DNA of 46,053 nucleotides. Origin: Corallococcus exercitus (lineage in GTDB: Bacteria; Myxococcota; Myxococcia; Myxococcales; Myxococcaceae). Both the position numbers and the translations under genes were made by a program. The notes below the pieces were generated by a model, which was not told where the DNA came from, searched no databases, and worked only from the letters and a program-made list of their open reading frames with translations. Below, piece after piece: positions 6,055 through 14,830 of this stretch; the first letter of the stretch is position 1; each line of letters opens with the position of its first letter. The stretch spans positions 1-46,053 of the forward strand of contig NZ_RAVW01000016.1 of the NCBI RefSeq assembly GCF_003611585.1, given 5' to 3'.

Positions 6055-8598
6055 ATGGTGGACTTCAAGAAGCGGCTAGGCAAGCAACTTGGCGCCAAGA
6101 GCACAGACCCATTCAAGATCTACTCCACTCTAGATCGCGCAAGCGATAAGGGCCCTCTTCGGCCTGTCCAAGAGGCGGTCCTCAAGGAGTGGCACGACTC
6201 AAGAAGAACCGATCGCAACTTGATTCTCAAGCTACATACAGGGCAAGGGAAAACCCTCATTGGGCTCTTGATGCTTCAATCCAAACTCAATGAGGGAAAA
6301 GGCCCCGCGCTCTACCTCTGCCCCAACTACTTTCTTGTCAATCAAACGGTCGAGCAAGCAGCACAATTTGGCATTAAAGTTGTTACATCGCCACGCAAAG
6401 GAGGACTGCCCGACGAGTTTCTGCAAGGGCAGGCAATTTACGTCACAGTCCCCCACAAGCTATTCCATGGCGAAACACAGTTTGGACTAGGCCCTAAATC
6501 GAGCCCCGTTCCGACTCTCCTGATGGACGATGCACACGCCTGCATCGACACCATAAAAAACCAATGCACAATCAAGCTTGACCGCGAGAAAAACAGCACT
6601 GCATACCACGAAATCCAACGACTCTTTGAAGCTGAACTGCGCGACCAAGGCGAAGGGACGTTTGCAGACCTACAAAACAAGGCATACAGCGCTTATTTGC
6701 CGGTTCCGTATTGGGACTGGAACGAAAAAGCCAACGAGGTTGCACAGATTCTATCAAAAAGCAAAGATCAGAACGCCATTAGATATCCGTGGCCGCTGCT
6801 GCGCGACAATTTGCGGAATTGTCTGTGCCTGATCTCAGGTTCGGAGTTGGTAATTAGTCCTTATCTTGTTCCGCTGGACATGTTCGGCAGCTACTCCAAT
6901 GCTCAGCATCGCATATTCATGTCCGCCACCGTAACCGATGACTCCTTCCTCATAAAGGGACTCGGCCTCGACCCAGCAACAATTGAGAATCCTCTCGTTG
7001 ATAAGAACGAGACTTGGTCAGGCGAAAAGATGATTTTGGTACCGTCCCTCATTCACGAGAGACTTGGGCGAACAGAAATAGTTGAAGCCTTTGGCAAACC
7101 CGTCGTCAACCGAAAACATGGGGTCGTAGTACTGTCCCCCAGTGCTCGCAAGTGCGCCGACTGGGAAAAATATGGTTCAACCATCACAACCCTTGAGACA
7201 ATCGAGACGGCGGTTGAATCGCTCAAAAAGAAGAATTACGATAAGGCCCTCGTAATCGTAAACAGATATGACGGAATAGATCTTCCTGATGAGAGTTGCC
7301 GAGTTCTCATCATGGATTCAAAGCCGTTCTCAGAAGAACTCCTCGACCGATACGTCGAAGATCGGAGAACTGGCAGCGACCTTGTCGTCAGTCGAACGGC
7401 GCGTGTAATCGAGCAAGGACTAGGCAGAGCAGTCAGAGGAGAAAAGGATTACTGCGTAATTGTTTTGACTGGCCCAGATCTTGTCCAAATACTTCGCAGT
7501 ACCAGTACACGCGGATTCTTCTCAAGGCAGACTCAGACTCAGATAGAAATAGGTCTTGAGATCGCAGACATGGCGCGCGAAGAGATTGAGGGGGGCAAAA
7601 AACCGATTGAAGCGTTTTTCGGAATCATCGGCCAATGCCTGAGCCGCGACGAGAACTGGAAAGAGTTCTACATAGAGAAAATGGACAGGGTGCATGAAGC
7701 CGCCATTGCACCACGCAAGGCCATTCTCGACGTGTTGCAATCCGAACTCCAAGCAGAACAAGCCTTCCAAGATCGAAACTACGACGAAGCCATACTTGTC
7801 ATCCAAAGCATCATCGACAAATACGCAAAAGACGATGCCGAGCGTGGATGGTATCTACAGACTATTGCCCGATATTACTACGCGCGAAACAAGATTGAAG
7901 CCAACAAGCGTCAGATTGCAGCGCACAAACGAAATCGTTCGCTCCTAAAGCCCAAAGAGGGAATGGAATTCTCCAAACTTGTTCCCCTACCACAGAAACG
8001 GGTGGAGAATGTCATCGAATGGATCCGTGCTCTCGGATCAAAAGAAGCTCTCAAGGTAAAGATCGAAGGAATTCTCTCGCGCCTGAGCTTCGGAGTAGAA
8101 GCTGACCGGTTTGAAGAAGCGCTTGATGATCTGGCGCGTGCTCTCGGCTTCAATGCAGACAGGCCGGACAAAGACTGGAAGCAGGGCCCAGATAACCTTT
8201 GGGTACTGAGAGACAACGAGTACCTTCTGATTGAATGCAAGAATCAAGTAGAGGTTACGCGCGCAGAGATAAACAAGGATGAAACCGAGCAAATGAACCG
8301 TTCCATTGCTTGGTTCGAGCGCCACTATTCGGGAGCGAGCGTAAAGCGCATCATGATCCATCCAGCGAAGAAGGGCTCGTCTGCGGCAGCTTTTCTTAGC
8401 GAGGTCGAGATCATGCGCGCACAGAAACTCGACAAACTCCTCAAGAACGTAAGATCTTTCTTTCAAGAGTTTGGCAATCTGGACTTGAAAGATATTTCCG
8501 ATCTCAAGGTGCAACAGCTCTTGGAAGTCCATCACCTCTCAATCGAGGAACTCGCTTCCAATTACTCCGAGAAGCCCTATATGGCACCAAAGACATAG
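6055..8598 (+). CDS. Superfamily 2 helicase fused to PD-(D/E)XK nuclease
   Basis: The protein is 847 aa. The helicase part has motif I HTGQGKT (61-67), a DEAH-type motif II MDDAH (157-161), SAT (290-292) and motif VI EQGLGRAVRG (453-462). A helical linker follows (about 500-680). The C-terminal domain carries FEEAL (686-690), GPDNLW with D713, LLIECKN with E727 and K729, and a later Gln746, the active-site pattern of Mrr-like restriction-endonuclease folds. A GGAGG lies about 12 bp before the ATG. Codon usage is clearly more AT-rich than the neighbours and the gene sits between 22-bp direct repeats, so transfer is likely. Such lone helicase-nuclease fusions are common in phage-defence islands; a defence role here is inference. 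It has no obvious operon partner. Confidence 0.85.
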   Translation: MVDFKKRLGKQLGAKSTDPFKIYSTLDRASDKGPLRPVQEAVLKEWHDSRRTDRNLILKLHTGQGKTLIGLLMLQSKLNEGKGPALYLCPNYFLVNQTVEQAAQFGIKVVTSPRKGGLPDEFLQGQAIYVTVPHKLFHGETQFGLGPKSSPVPTLLMDDAHACIDTIKNQCTIKLDREKNSTAYHEIQRLFEAELRDQGEGTFADLQNKAYSAYLPVPYWDWNEKANEVAQILSKSKDQNAIRYPWPLLRDNLRNCLCLISGSELVISPYLVPLDMFGSYSNAQHRIFMSATVTDDSFLIKGLGLDPATIENPLVDKNETWSGEKMILVPSLIHERLGRTEIVEAFGKPVVNRKHGVVVLSPSARKCADWEKYGSTITTLETIETAVESLKKKNYDKALVIVNRYDGIDLPDESCRVLIMDSKPFSEELLDRYVEDRRTGSDLVVSRTARVIEQGLGRAVRGEKDYCVIVLTGPDLVQILRSTSTRGFFSRQTQTQIEIGLEIADMAREEIEGGKKPIEAFFGIIGQCLSRDENWKEFYIEKMDRVHEAAIAPRKAILDVLQSELQAEQAFQDRNYDEAILVIQSIIDKYAKDDAERGWYLQTIARYYYARNKIEANKRQIAAHKRNRSLLKPKEGMEFSKLVPLPQKRVENVIEWIRALGSKEALKVKIEGILSRLSFGVEADRFEEALDDLARALGFNADRPDKDWKQGPDNLWVLRDNEYLLIECKNQVEVTRAEINKDETEQMNRSIAWFERHYSGASVKRIMIHPAKKGSSAAAFLSEVEIMRAQKLDKLLKNVRSFFQEFGNLDLKDISDLKVQQLLEVHHLSIEELASNYSEKPYMAPKT

Positions 8599-9073
8599 AG
8601 AATTTTCTTGGGCCGAAGAAGTACGGAGCGTGGAGCAACTGCTCGATCCCCTCCTCAAGCACCGGTCGCTAGGTGTGGTTCTCACGCTGAGCACGCCCCC
8701 CCCGGAGGGAACTTCGAGCACCCTCCGGGAGAGCAGCCTACTTGCCCTTCAAACAAGCTTTGGGTAAGTGCCTGGAATCACGCCGGAACCGTAAGAGTCC
8801 AGCCTGTGCTCAGTAGGAGAACCACACCCCGGTCGCGGTGGGCGGGCGGGCCGGTAACCCGGATGCGACGGGGCTAGACCCAGGCTCAAACCGCGCGGCA
8901 TGCTCGGGTCCTGGCTGTCGTGCGTTGCCGCTACTCTGTCCGAGGTGCCACGGGTGCCGGGCACTCACAGCGCGCAGCAGCGCCCCGCAGCGCTGGTTCT
9001 ATGCGTAGAGCGGCTATCCCGAGGGACCAAAAAAGAACCAAATCCAATGGACGGTCCTGGACTCGCCCGGACA
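8599..9073. other. Gene-free stretch after the helicase
   Basis: No supportable gene. It contains a partial unit of the ~60-bp repeat (about 8656-8694), the right 22-bp direct repeat (8720-8741) and otherwise GC-rich sequence in which I see no feature. Confidence 0.5.
8720..8741 (+). repeat. 22-bp direct repeat, right copy
   Basis: Identical to 5869-5890 and in the same orientation. It lies about 120 bp after the helicase stop. Spacing between the copies is about 2.85 kb. Possible origins are a duplicated insertion footprint or members of a dispersed repeat family. Confidence 0.85.
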
Positions 9074-9172
9074 GGAGGTCGCCCCCATTTTCAGAGGGAG
9101 AACCGAGTGGGCGGCCGGATTCCCGAGTAGGGACCAAATCCGCCTACGAGGCTTCGATTCCCTCCGCCTCCA
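9074..9172 (+). other. tRNA/tmRNA-like 3' end, possible relic or att site
   Basis: The 3' part reads like a T arm plus acceptor strand: CTTCGATTCCCTC followed by CGCCTCC and A9172, as at the end of tRNA-Ser or ssrA genes. A candidate 5' acceptor strand GGAGGTC occurs at 9074-9080 and would pair at 5-6 of 7 positions. The middle does not give a normal D arm or anticodon arm, and CCA is not encoded. A strong terminator follows after 9 bp. This may be a degenerate tRNA, or the 3' end of a tRNA/tmRNA gene left by an integrating element; it is not an intact tRNA. Confidence 0.35.
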
Positions 9173-9180
9173 CAGTGAGA

Positions 9181-9215
9181 AGCCTGGCAATCCAGTACGG
9201 ATTGCCAGGCTTTTT
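9181..9215 (+). terminator. Rho-independent terminator
   Basis: A perfect 12-bp stem GCCTGGCAATCC (9182-9193) pairs with 9199-9210 across a 5-nt loop and is followed by TTTTTCTTT. It lies directly downstream of the tRNA-like 3' end and fits termination of a stable-RNA transcript. Confidence 0.9.
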
Positions 9216-9365
9216 CTTTGCCAGCGGTCGCGGCAGCGCCCTTCCAGCATCGTTAACAGGTCGCCGTCTCTCCTTGTCCGACAAGCACGCACGAGTCGAG
9301 CCGCTCCCAGGGCGCGTAGAATTTCACGCGCTTGAAGCCCGGTCCGCCTGGAGGCTGATCTGCAC

Positions 9366-12300
9366 ATGGGACGGTATCAACTCGCGCGGTCGCAGGAGCA
9401 CCAGAGCCTTGGTCAGTTGCCGTTGGACGCCGCAGCGACGGACGCTCTGCCCACGGCTTTCGACTATTTTCTAAGTCACAACAGTCGCGAGAAGCAGGCC
9501 ATTGAGCAGATCGCCGAGCGACTCCTGGATGATCACAGCCTGCGTGCGTGGATTGATGTTTGGGCCATCCCAGCGGCGTCGGACTGGAATATGGAAATCC
9601 AGCGCGCCCTGCACTCCTGCAAAGCTTGCCTCGTGTTCCTTGGCCCGCACGGCTGGGGCCCCTTTCACGAAGCGGAAACCAAGGCGGCACTCGCGCGGCG
9701 CCTCGCCGAACCGAGCTACCTCGTCCTTCCCGTGCTGCTGCCCGGCGCGACCGCCGAAGATATCGACAGACTTGATGTGATGGCGGGAGAACTCCACCGT
9801 GTGGATATGCGGGCCACCGGATTGGAGGACTCCGAACCCTACCAGCGCATCTCTTCGGCACTGGGCCGCGGTGAGCCGGGAGCCCCGTTCCCTCTGGGAC
9901 GCCCTCGACTCTCACCTTACATCATCCGCCGGGATGCACGTCGCTGGGCCGCCCCGGGCGGGCGCAAACGCAATGACGACCTGCTCTACCGGGGCCGCGA
10001 GCTGGCCGAGGCGCTTGAGTTGTCCCGGGCCTATCCGGGACAGCTGGACGCCCAGGCACTTGAGTTCCTTCAAGCGTCCGAACATGCGGCCTTGATACGG
10101 CGCAACACCCTCATTGGGTTGCTGGCGTTGGTCATCCTGTTGCTCGGTGGCGCGAGCGTCTGGGCCGAACTCAACCGACGCGAGGCGCAGCATCAGCTCG
10201 CCAACCTCTTCCTTGAGCAAGGACGCCAGGCGCTGACAGGGGGGAGCGAGACGGCGGCGCTGTACCTTACACGAGCCATTGCGCTTGGGGCTGACAGCCC
10301 TGTTTCGCGGAGAATGCTGTCGGTGGCGACATCCGAGCTGAAAGGGCGTGAAGCTCTCCTGGTCGCTCACGACAACCGGCTCGTCAGCCTGGACACAGAC
10401 AAATCTGGAACAAGGCTCGTCACTGCGGGGCACGACGGCAGGATTCAGCTCTGGTCCTTTCCAGAGGGTCGACTTCTCCGCACGTTGGCCGAGGAGCCCG
10501 TCCCAATCGGAGTTGTTCAATTCGACCCGGAGGGACGCCGCATCCTCTCTGCCACACATGACGGACGACTGATTCTCTTCGATGCCGCCACGGGAAGAGA
10601 GCTGTTCAACATCCAGGCTCACACCTCCGTCATCTCAGGCGCCGCTTGGAGCCCGGATGGAAGCGTCATCGCCACGGCATCATATGACAACGCTGTTGGA
10701 CTCTGGCGTTCCACGGATGGAAAGTCATTGATGAGCGGGACACATGAGCAATCCGTTGACGCCCTGCGCTTCGCTCCGGATGGCCGCTGGTTCGCGACAG
10801 GAGGGGGCGAAGGACAGGTGCTGCTCTGGAAGGTGTCCCAACCCGGGCTGCAGCGTCGACTGGACACCAAGGCAGGAATGGTCTGCGACATCGCCTTCAC
10901 CCGGGACGGCAATACAGTCGCGGCCGGCACTGGAGAGGGGGCCCTCATCATTTGGGACATCGCGAGCGGCACCGAGCGCTGGCGGTTCAAGACCCGAGAT
11001 GGCTCGTCCATGGTCTCTGTCGACATTTCGCCAGACAGCAAGTGGGTAGCAGCATCCACTTCGAACGGCAAAACGTACCTGAAGAGGCTGGGCAACCAGA
11101 ACGACCACGTCGATGAGTTCGAATCCGGAGACTACGCAAGCGTGGTGAGGTTCGACGCTGGCAGCAGGCGTCTGCTCACTGCGGATTGGGGCGGCCATGT
11201 CCGAGTCAGGGACCTCGCTAGCGGGAGTACGCTGTTGCTGACAGCAGGGCCGCTCGGTGCCGTTTACTCGGCTGCCTTTGACGTGACGGGGAAATGGATC
11301 GTGGCGGGTGGAACGCGAGGGCATGCCGTCATCTGGGACCTGGAACAACGCTTCCAGACGGGCCCCTGGGTGCTCCAATCGCATGCGCTGGAAGTCAATC
11401 AAGTGGTCTTCACTTCGGATGGCAAGCACCTCCTTTCGGCCGGAGACGACGGGAGAGCGGTTGATTGGAGAATGAGTGCATTGAATCCTGCGGTCCAGTT
11501 GGGGCCTCGGCGGAGCGTGGCGATTCAATCTATTCACAGCTCACCCTTGAAGGACTGGGTCCTGACCACCTCAAAGCAGGGATTGTGGCTTTCACAGCTG
11601 TCGAAACCCGAGGCCGCTCCGTTGGCTTTGGAAGGGTGTGCGTTGTCTAGGGATGGCTTCTTCACACCGCATGCGGTGTTTTCTCCAGATGGGCTGCATG
11701 TAGCCTCCACTTGCGTGGACGGCAAAGTCGTACTGTGGCGCGTTGGCACGGCGCAACCCACTCGGCGGATACCCACGCAATCGTCCCGACTGATGGACCT
11801 GGTATTCGATACAACCGGGGACACACTGGCCACCGCCGGAGAAGAGGCAACGGTACAGCGGTGGTCAGCTCAGGACGGTCGCTTGCTGGGAACGTATACG
11901 GGAGCTACTCAGGCTTTTCGCGGTGTGAGGTACTCACCCTCGGGGAAGCGGCTGGTGGCATGCCAGCTTTCTGGTTCTTGCCTGTCCTGGCTATTGGAGG
12001 AGCCCCAGAAGCCGACGAGATTTTCAGGACACGGAGGATACATCGAGGCGATGGATATGCATCCCAGCCAGGAACTGCTTGTGACGGCGGGGGATGACCA
12101 TTCGGTGCGTCTCTGGGACCTGACTCGCGGCACACAGGTGGCCTTGCTTACAGGTCATGGCGCGACGGTCAAGAGTGTCCGGTTCTTCCCTGCTGGAGAC
12201 CTGCTCGCGAGCGCTGGTGCGGATGGGGCCGTGCAGCTGTGGTCAGTCAATGAGCGGATTCATCTCGCCACTTTCTCCCTGGGAAAGGCCGTTCTCGACT

Positions 12301-12503
12301 TCGTCGAGCCCTCAACGGACGGCCATTTGCTGGCGGTGGGAAGCGGCCCAGCTGCGGAACTCTGGCTCATTCCTCTGATACCCGAGACGCGCGACCCAGT
12401 GGAGCTGACGGCATGGCTCTCGCTGCGCTTGGCCGATACGCTGACGGATTCCAGGCTTGCCCCTCGTCTCAAGCCCGTAGCCACCCAGCCTCCACCGCAC
12501 TAA
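9366..12503 (+). CDS. TIR-transmembrane-WD40 repeat protein
   Basis: The protein is 1045 aa. An N-terminal TIR domain (about 31-165) starts FDYFLSHNSREK and has AWIDVW and CLVFLGPHGWGPFHEAE; Glu102 or Glu104 is the likely catalytic residue. One transmembrane segment (about 246-266) precedes about 16 WD40-type units (about 335-1010), for example GHDGRIQLWSF, GTGEGALIIWDI, GDDHSVRLWDL and GADGAVQLWSV, enough for two propellers. By family knowledge, bacterial TIR domains often cleave NAD+ or make cyclic ADP-ribose signals in abortive immunity, and WD40 domains act as sensors or scaffolds. A suicide-type defence role is inference. A GGAGG 11 nt before the ATG is a loose ribosome site. The next gene is on the same strand and may be a partner. 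Confidence 0.85.
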   Translation: MGRYQLARSQEHQSLGQLPLDAAATDALPTAFDYFLSHNSREKQAIEQIAERLLDDHSLRAWIDVWAIPAASDWNMEIQRALHSCKACLVFLGPHGWGPFHEAETKAALARRLAEPSYLVLPVLLPGATAEDIDRLDVMAGELHRVDMRATGLEDSEPYQRISSALGRGEPGAPFPLGRPRLSPYIIRRDARRWAAPGGRKRNDDLLYRGRELAEALELSRAYPGQLDAQALEFLQASEHAALIRRNTLIGLLALVILLLGGASVWAELNRREAQHQLANLFLEQGRQALTGGSETAALYLTRAIALGADSPVSRRMLSVATSELKGREALLVAHDNRLVSLDTDKSGTRLVTAGHDGRIQLWSFPEGRLLRTLAEEPVPIGVVQFDPEGRRILSATHDGRLILFDAATGRELFNIQAHTSVISGAAWSPDGSVIATASYDNAVGLWRSTDGKSLMSGTHEQSVDALRFAPDGRWFATGGGEGQVLLWKVSQPGLQRRLDTKAGMVCDIAFTRDGNTVAAGTGEGALIIWDIASGTERWRFKTRDGSSMVSVDISPDSKWVAASTSNGKTYLKRLGNQNDHVDEFESGDYASVVRFDAGSRRLLTADWGGHVRVRDLASGSTLLLTAGPLGAVYSAAFDVTGKWIVAGGTRGHAVIWDLEQRFQTGPWVLQSHALEVNQVVFTSDGKHLLSAGDDGRAVDWRMSALNPAVQLGPRRSVAIQSIHSSPLKDWVLTTSKQGLWLSQLSKPEAAPLALEGCALSRDGFFTPHAVFSPDGLHVASTCVDGKVVLWRVGTAQPTRRIPTQSSRLMDLVFDTTGDTLATAGEEATVQRWSAQDGRLLGTYTGATQAFRGVRYSPSGKRLVACQLSGSCLSWLLEEPQKPTRFSGHGGYIEAMDMHPSQELLVTAGDDHSVRLWDLTRGTQVALLTGHGATVKSVRFFPAGDLLASAGADGAVQLWSVNERIHLATFSLGKAVLDFVEPSTDGHLLAVGSGPAAELWLIPLIPETRDPVELTAWLSLRLADTLTDSRLAPRLKPVATQPPPH

Positions 12504-12642
12504 AGAGGTTTCCGGCTCGCTGTCCTTGAGTTGCCTGTGCGTCGCCGCCCGGTTGACGAAGCTGAGGCGTGCAGCATGGGGGGGTTAGTGGCACATGCTG
12601 TCCCCGTAAACGTCAATGGTGGGATCTGAATTGGAGAGGGTC

Positions 12643-13227
12643 ATGGACGTTCCGCAGCTCCTCGTGGCGTCGCCGCTGGAGGTCTTCGAATGGGTCACTG
12701 GGAAAAAGGACGCTGAAGTCGTGCAGCTCGTCCTCAAGGCCTCGCTCTTCATCCCTCCAGGCAAGGTGCGCCGGAAGCCAGTCATGCTCCCCGACTGTGT
12801 GCGCACGTCGAATGCGCATCACCCGGGAAAGAGGAAGGGCGACACTTCCGACTGGAAGGGGAGAACGGTCAAGGTCTGCGACAACACGACCGCGCGGAAT
12901 GCGTTCGGCCGGTACATTGGCCGTTCGATGAACGGAGAAAGTCGCGAGGTTGCGGTGGGTTGGGAGGTGGCACACATCTGGGGCACGGTGCACGACCCTG
13001 AATACTTCACCGCTGGATGGAACATGTACCTGATTCCCGGCTTCCTCCGAGTCCTCACGGAGGAGCAGGCCCAGATTCCACTCTTCGCGAGGTGCCTTCA
13101 CTTCGTCGCGTGGAATTTGTTCTTCAAGGACCCGGTGGCCGTGCCGGCGATACTGCCCCCGCCGCCATCAACGGACGTTCCTGAGTGGCTCCTCACGTTC
13201 GAACCGCGCTTCGCGAGCGCAAGCTAA
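12643..13227 (+). CDS. Small protein with HNH-like motif, unknown function
   Basis: The 194-aa product starts at the ATG at 12643, chosen over one at 12616 because GAGAGG lies just before it. I recognise no named family, but the central WEVAHIWG and later GWNMYLIPGF resemble the spaced H...N pattern of compact HNH nucleases (CHIWP...NLVLLP-type proteins). The N-terminal half has Lys-rich PGKVRRKP and a conserved-looking ARNAFGRYIG. It lies about 140 bp after the TIR-WD40 gene on the same strand, so an effector or accessory role is possible. The stop codon TAA (13225-13227) is also the target duplication of the IS701-type element that follows, so the protein ends at its original stop. Confidence 0.65.
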   Translation: MDVPQLLVASPLEVFEWVTGKKDAEVVQLVLKASLFIPPGKVRRKPVMLPDCVRTSNAHHPGKRKGDTSDWKGRTVKVCDNTTARNAFGRYIGRSMNGESREVAVGWEVAHIWGTVHDPEYFTAGWNMYLIPGFLRVLTEEQAQIPLFARCLHFVAWNLFFKDPVAVPAILPPPPSTDVPEWLLTFEPRFASAS

Positions 13228-13247
13228 CTCCTACAGCTGTAGTTCGG
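13228..13247 (+). repeat. Left terminal inverted repeat of the IS701-type element
   Basis: CTCCTACAGCTGTAGTTCGG; pairs with 14691-14710. It contains the palindrome CTACAGCTGTAG. Confidence 0.85.
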
Positions 13248-13305
13248 AAGACTCCGCAGTCCTCCCCCTGTTGAAGAAACAAGAGGGGGAGGAGCGAGAC
13301 TTCCC

Positions 13306-14707
13306 ATGCAGCAGCCATCAGCCACAGAAGAGCAGGCACCGGAAGTCCGGCTGGTTGGCCGTCTCGTGGCGGAGCTGGAGGCGGTAGGCGTCTGGCTGCA
13401 GCCGCACTTCCGCAGGCGCGAGGCCCATGCCACTGCGGTCGAGTACGTGAAGGCCCTCCTGGGACGGGCACAGCGCAAGAATCTGTGGGGCCTTTCGGAG
13501 GATGCGGGGCATCGAGCGCCCTATGCCTTCCAGCACCTGCTGCTGCGAGCGAAGTGGGATGCGGATGCCGTACGCGACGACGTGCTGGAGTACGCTCGCA
13601 GGGCATTGGGCGAAGACGGCATCCTGGCAGTGGACGAGACGGGCTTCCTGAAGAAGGGAGAGAAGTCCGTGGGCGTGGCGCGCCAGTTCACGGGCACCGC
13701 GGGAAGGTGGAGAACGCGCAAGTGGGCGTCTTCCTCTCGTACGTGACGCCTCGCGGGCATGCGCTGGTGGATCGGGAGCTGTACCTGCCGGAGCCCTGGA
13801 CGGAGGACGCAGCCCGCCGCCAGGCGGGAGGCATTCCGGACGAGGTGGGCTTCGAGTCCAAGCCGGCCCTCGCACAGGGAATGCTGCAACGGGCGCTGGG
13901 CGCAGGACTGAAGCCGGCGTGGGTGGTGGGGGACGAAGTCTATGGACGCGACAGCACACTGCGCCGCTTCCTCGAAGACTTACGCCAACCCTATGTGCTG
14001 GCCGTGGCCTCCAATACGCACGTCTGGCGCGGCTTCTACCAGGTGAAGCCGGGCGACATGGTGCAGGAGGTCCCTCCTGAGGCCTGGGTGCGCCTGTCCG
14101 CGGGGGCGGGCACCAAGGGCCCGCGCCTCTATGATTGGGCACGCATGCGTCTCAACCGGCACCTGGGCCTGTCGCGGTGGCTGCTCTTTCGCAGAGGCCT
14201 CGCGGACGGGAAGGTCGCCTTCTACGTCGCCCATGCCCGGCGCAATGCCTCACTGGAGTCGATGGTGCGCGCGGCGGGCAGTCGGTGGGCCGTGGAGGAG
14301 GACTTCGAATCCGCCAAGAACGAGGTGGGCCTCGCCGACTATGAGGTGCGCACCTGGACGGCCTGGCATCGGCACATGACATTGTGCCTGGTGGCCCACG
14401 TCTTTCTCGCCGCCGCGCGTGCCGTGGCCAATCAGCAACTCCAGGAGGGACTGCCCCCAAAAGCGCTCGGCCTGCCGAGGCGCAGCAACCCCATGCGCGC
14501 GTTTCTCGCCCGGCGCGGCCTTCACTGACTGCCTTCGTCCGCTACTCCGTACAGGAAGTGCGAGTGCTTCTGGTATCGCTTCTGCGGCTTGTGGTGACTC
14601 CGCTTGCGCACGTCCTCGCGTGGAGTCGCTGGCGACGCCACCACCAAGCCGTGGCCATGCAGTGCCACTATCGGACCCGAAAGGCGCGGTTCAAACTGCA
14701 GCTGTAG
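13306..14707 (+). pseudogene. IS701-family transposase, frameshifted
   Basis: A DDE transposase split over three frames. Frame one (13306-13746) has AVDETGFLKKGEKSVGVARQ with the first catalytic Asp. Near 13703 one A appears lost (GGGAAGGTGG where GGAAAGGTGG would keep the frame). The second part (to 14528) has WVVGDEVYG with the second Asp and RWAVEEDFESAKNEVGL with the Glu. A second shift near 14520 moves the tail to another frame (EVRVLLVSLL, then HVLAWSRWRRHHQAVA), which matches the usual IS701 C-terminus. Domain order and motifs fit IS701 (IS4-like) transposases; the two indels make it inactive unless they are assembly errors. Confidence 0.85.
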
Positions 14708-14710
14708 GAG
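14691..14710 (-). repeat. Right terminal inverted repeat of the IS701-type element
   Basis: The complement reads CTCCTACAGCTGCAGTTTGA and differs from the left end at 3 of 20 positions. It is followed directly by TAA. Confidence 0.85.
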
Positions 14711-14830
14711 TAACGGAGAAGGAGCTGAAGAAGGGGCGCAAGCTTCAGCTGGACTTTCGCAGAGGTGCACCGCCAGGTCGGAATGCCCGGGACGGGCTTG
14801 CGTGGAGTCCCGGGCGCTCCTGCCCCCGGA

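Larger units (their letters stand above)
13225..14713 (+). mobile_element. IS701-family insertion sequence with TAA duplication
   Basis: The element is 13228-14710 (1483 bp). The ends are inverted repeats: CTCCTACAGCTGTAGTTCGG on the left, and 14691-14710 whose complement reads CTCCTACAGCTGCAGTTTGA (17 of 20 identical). TAA flanks both sides (13225-13227 and 14711-14713) and is taken as the target duplication. The transposase inside is frameshifted, so this copy should be non-autonomous. Confidence 0.85.

Noticed and set aside
9074-9172. Intact tRNA-Ser gene
   Set aside because: No proper D arm or anticodon arm could be drawn; kept only as a tRNA-like relic.
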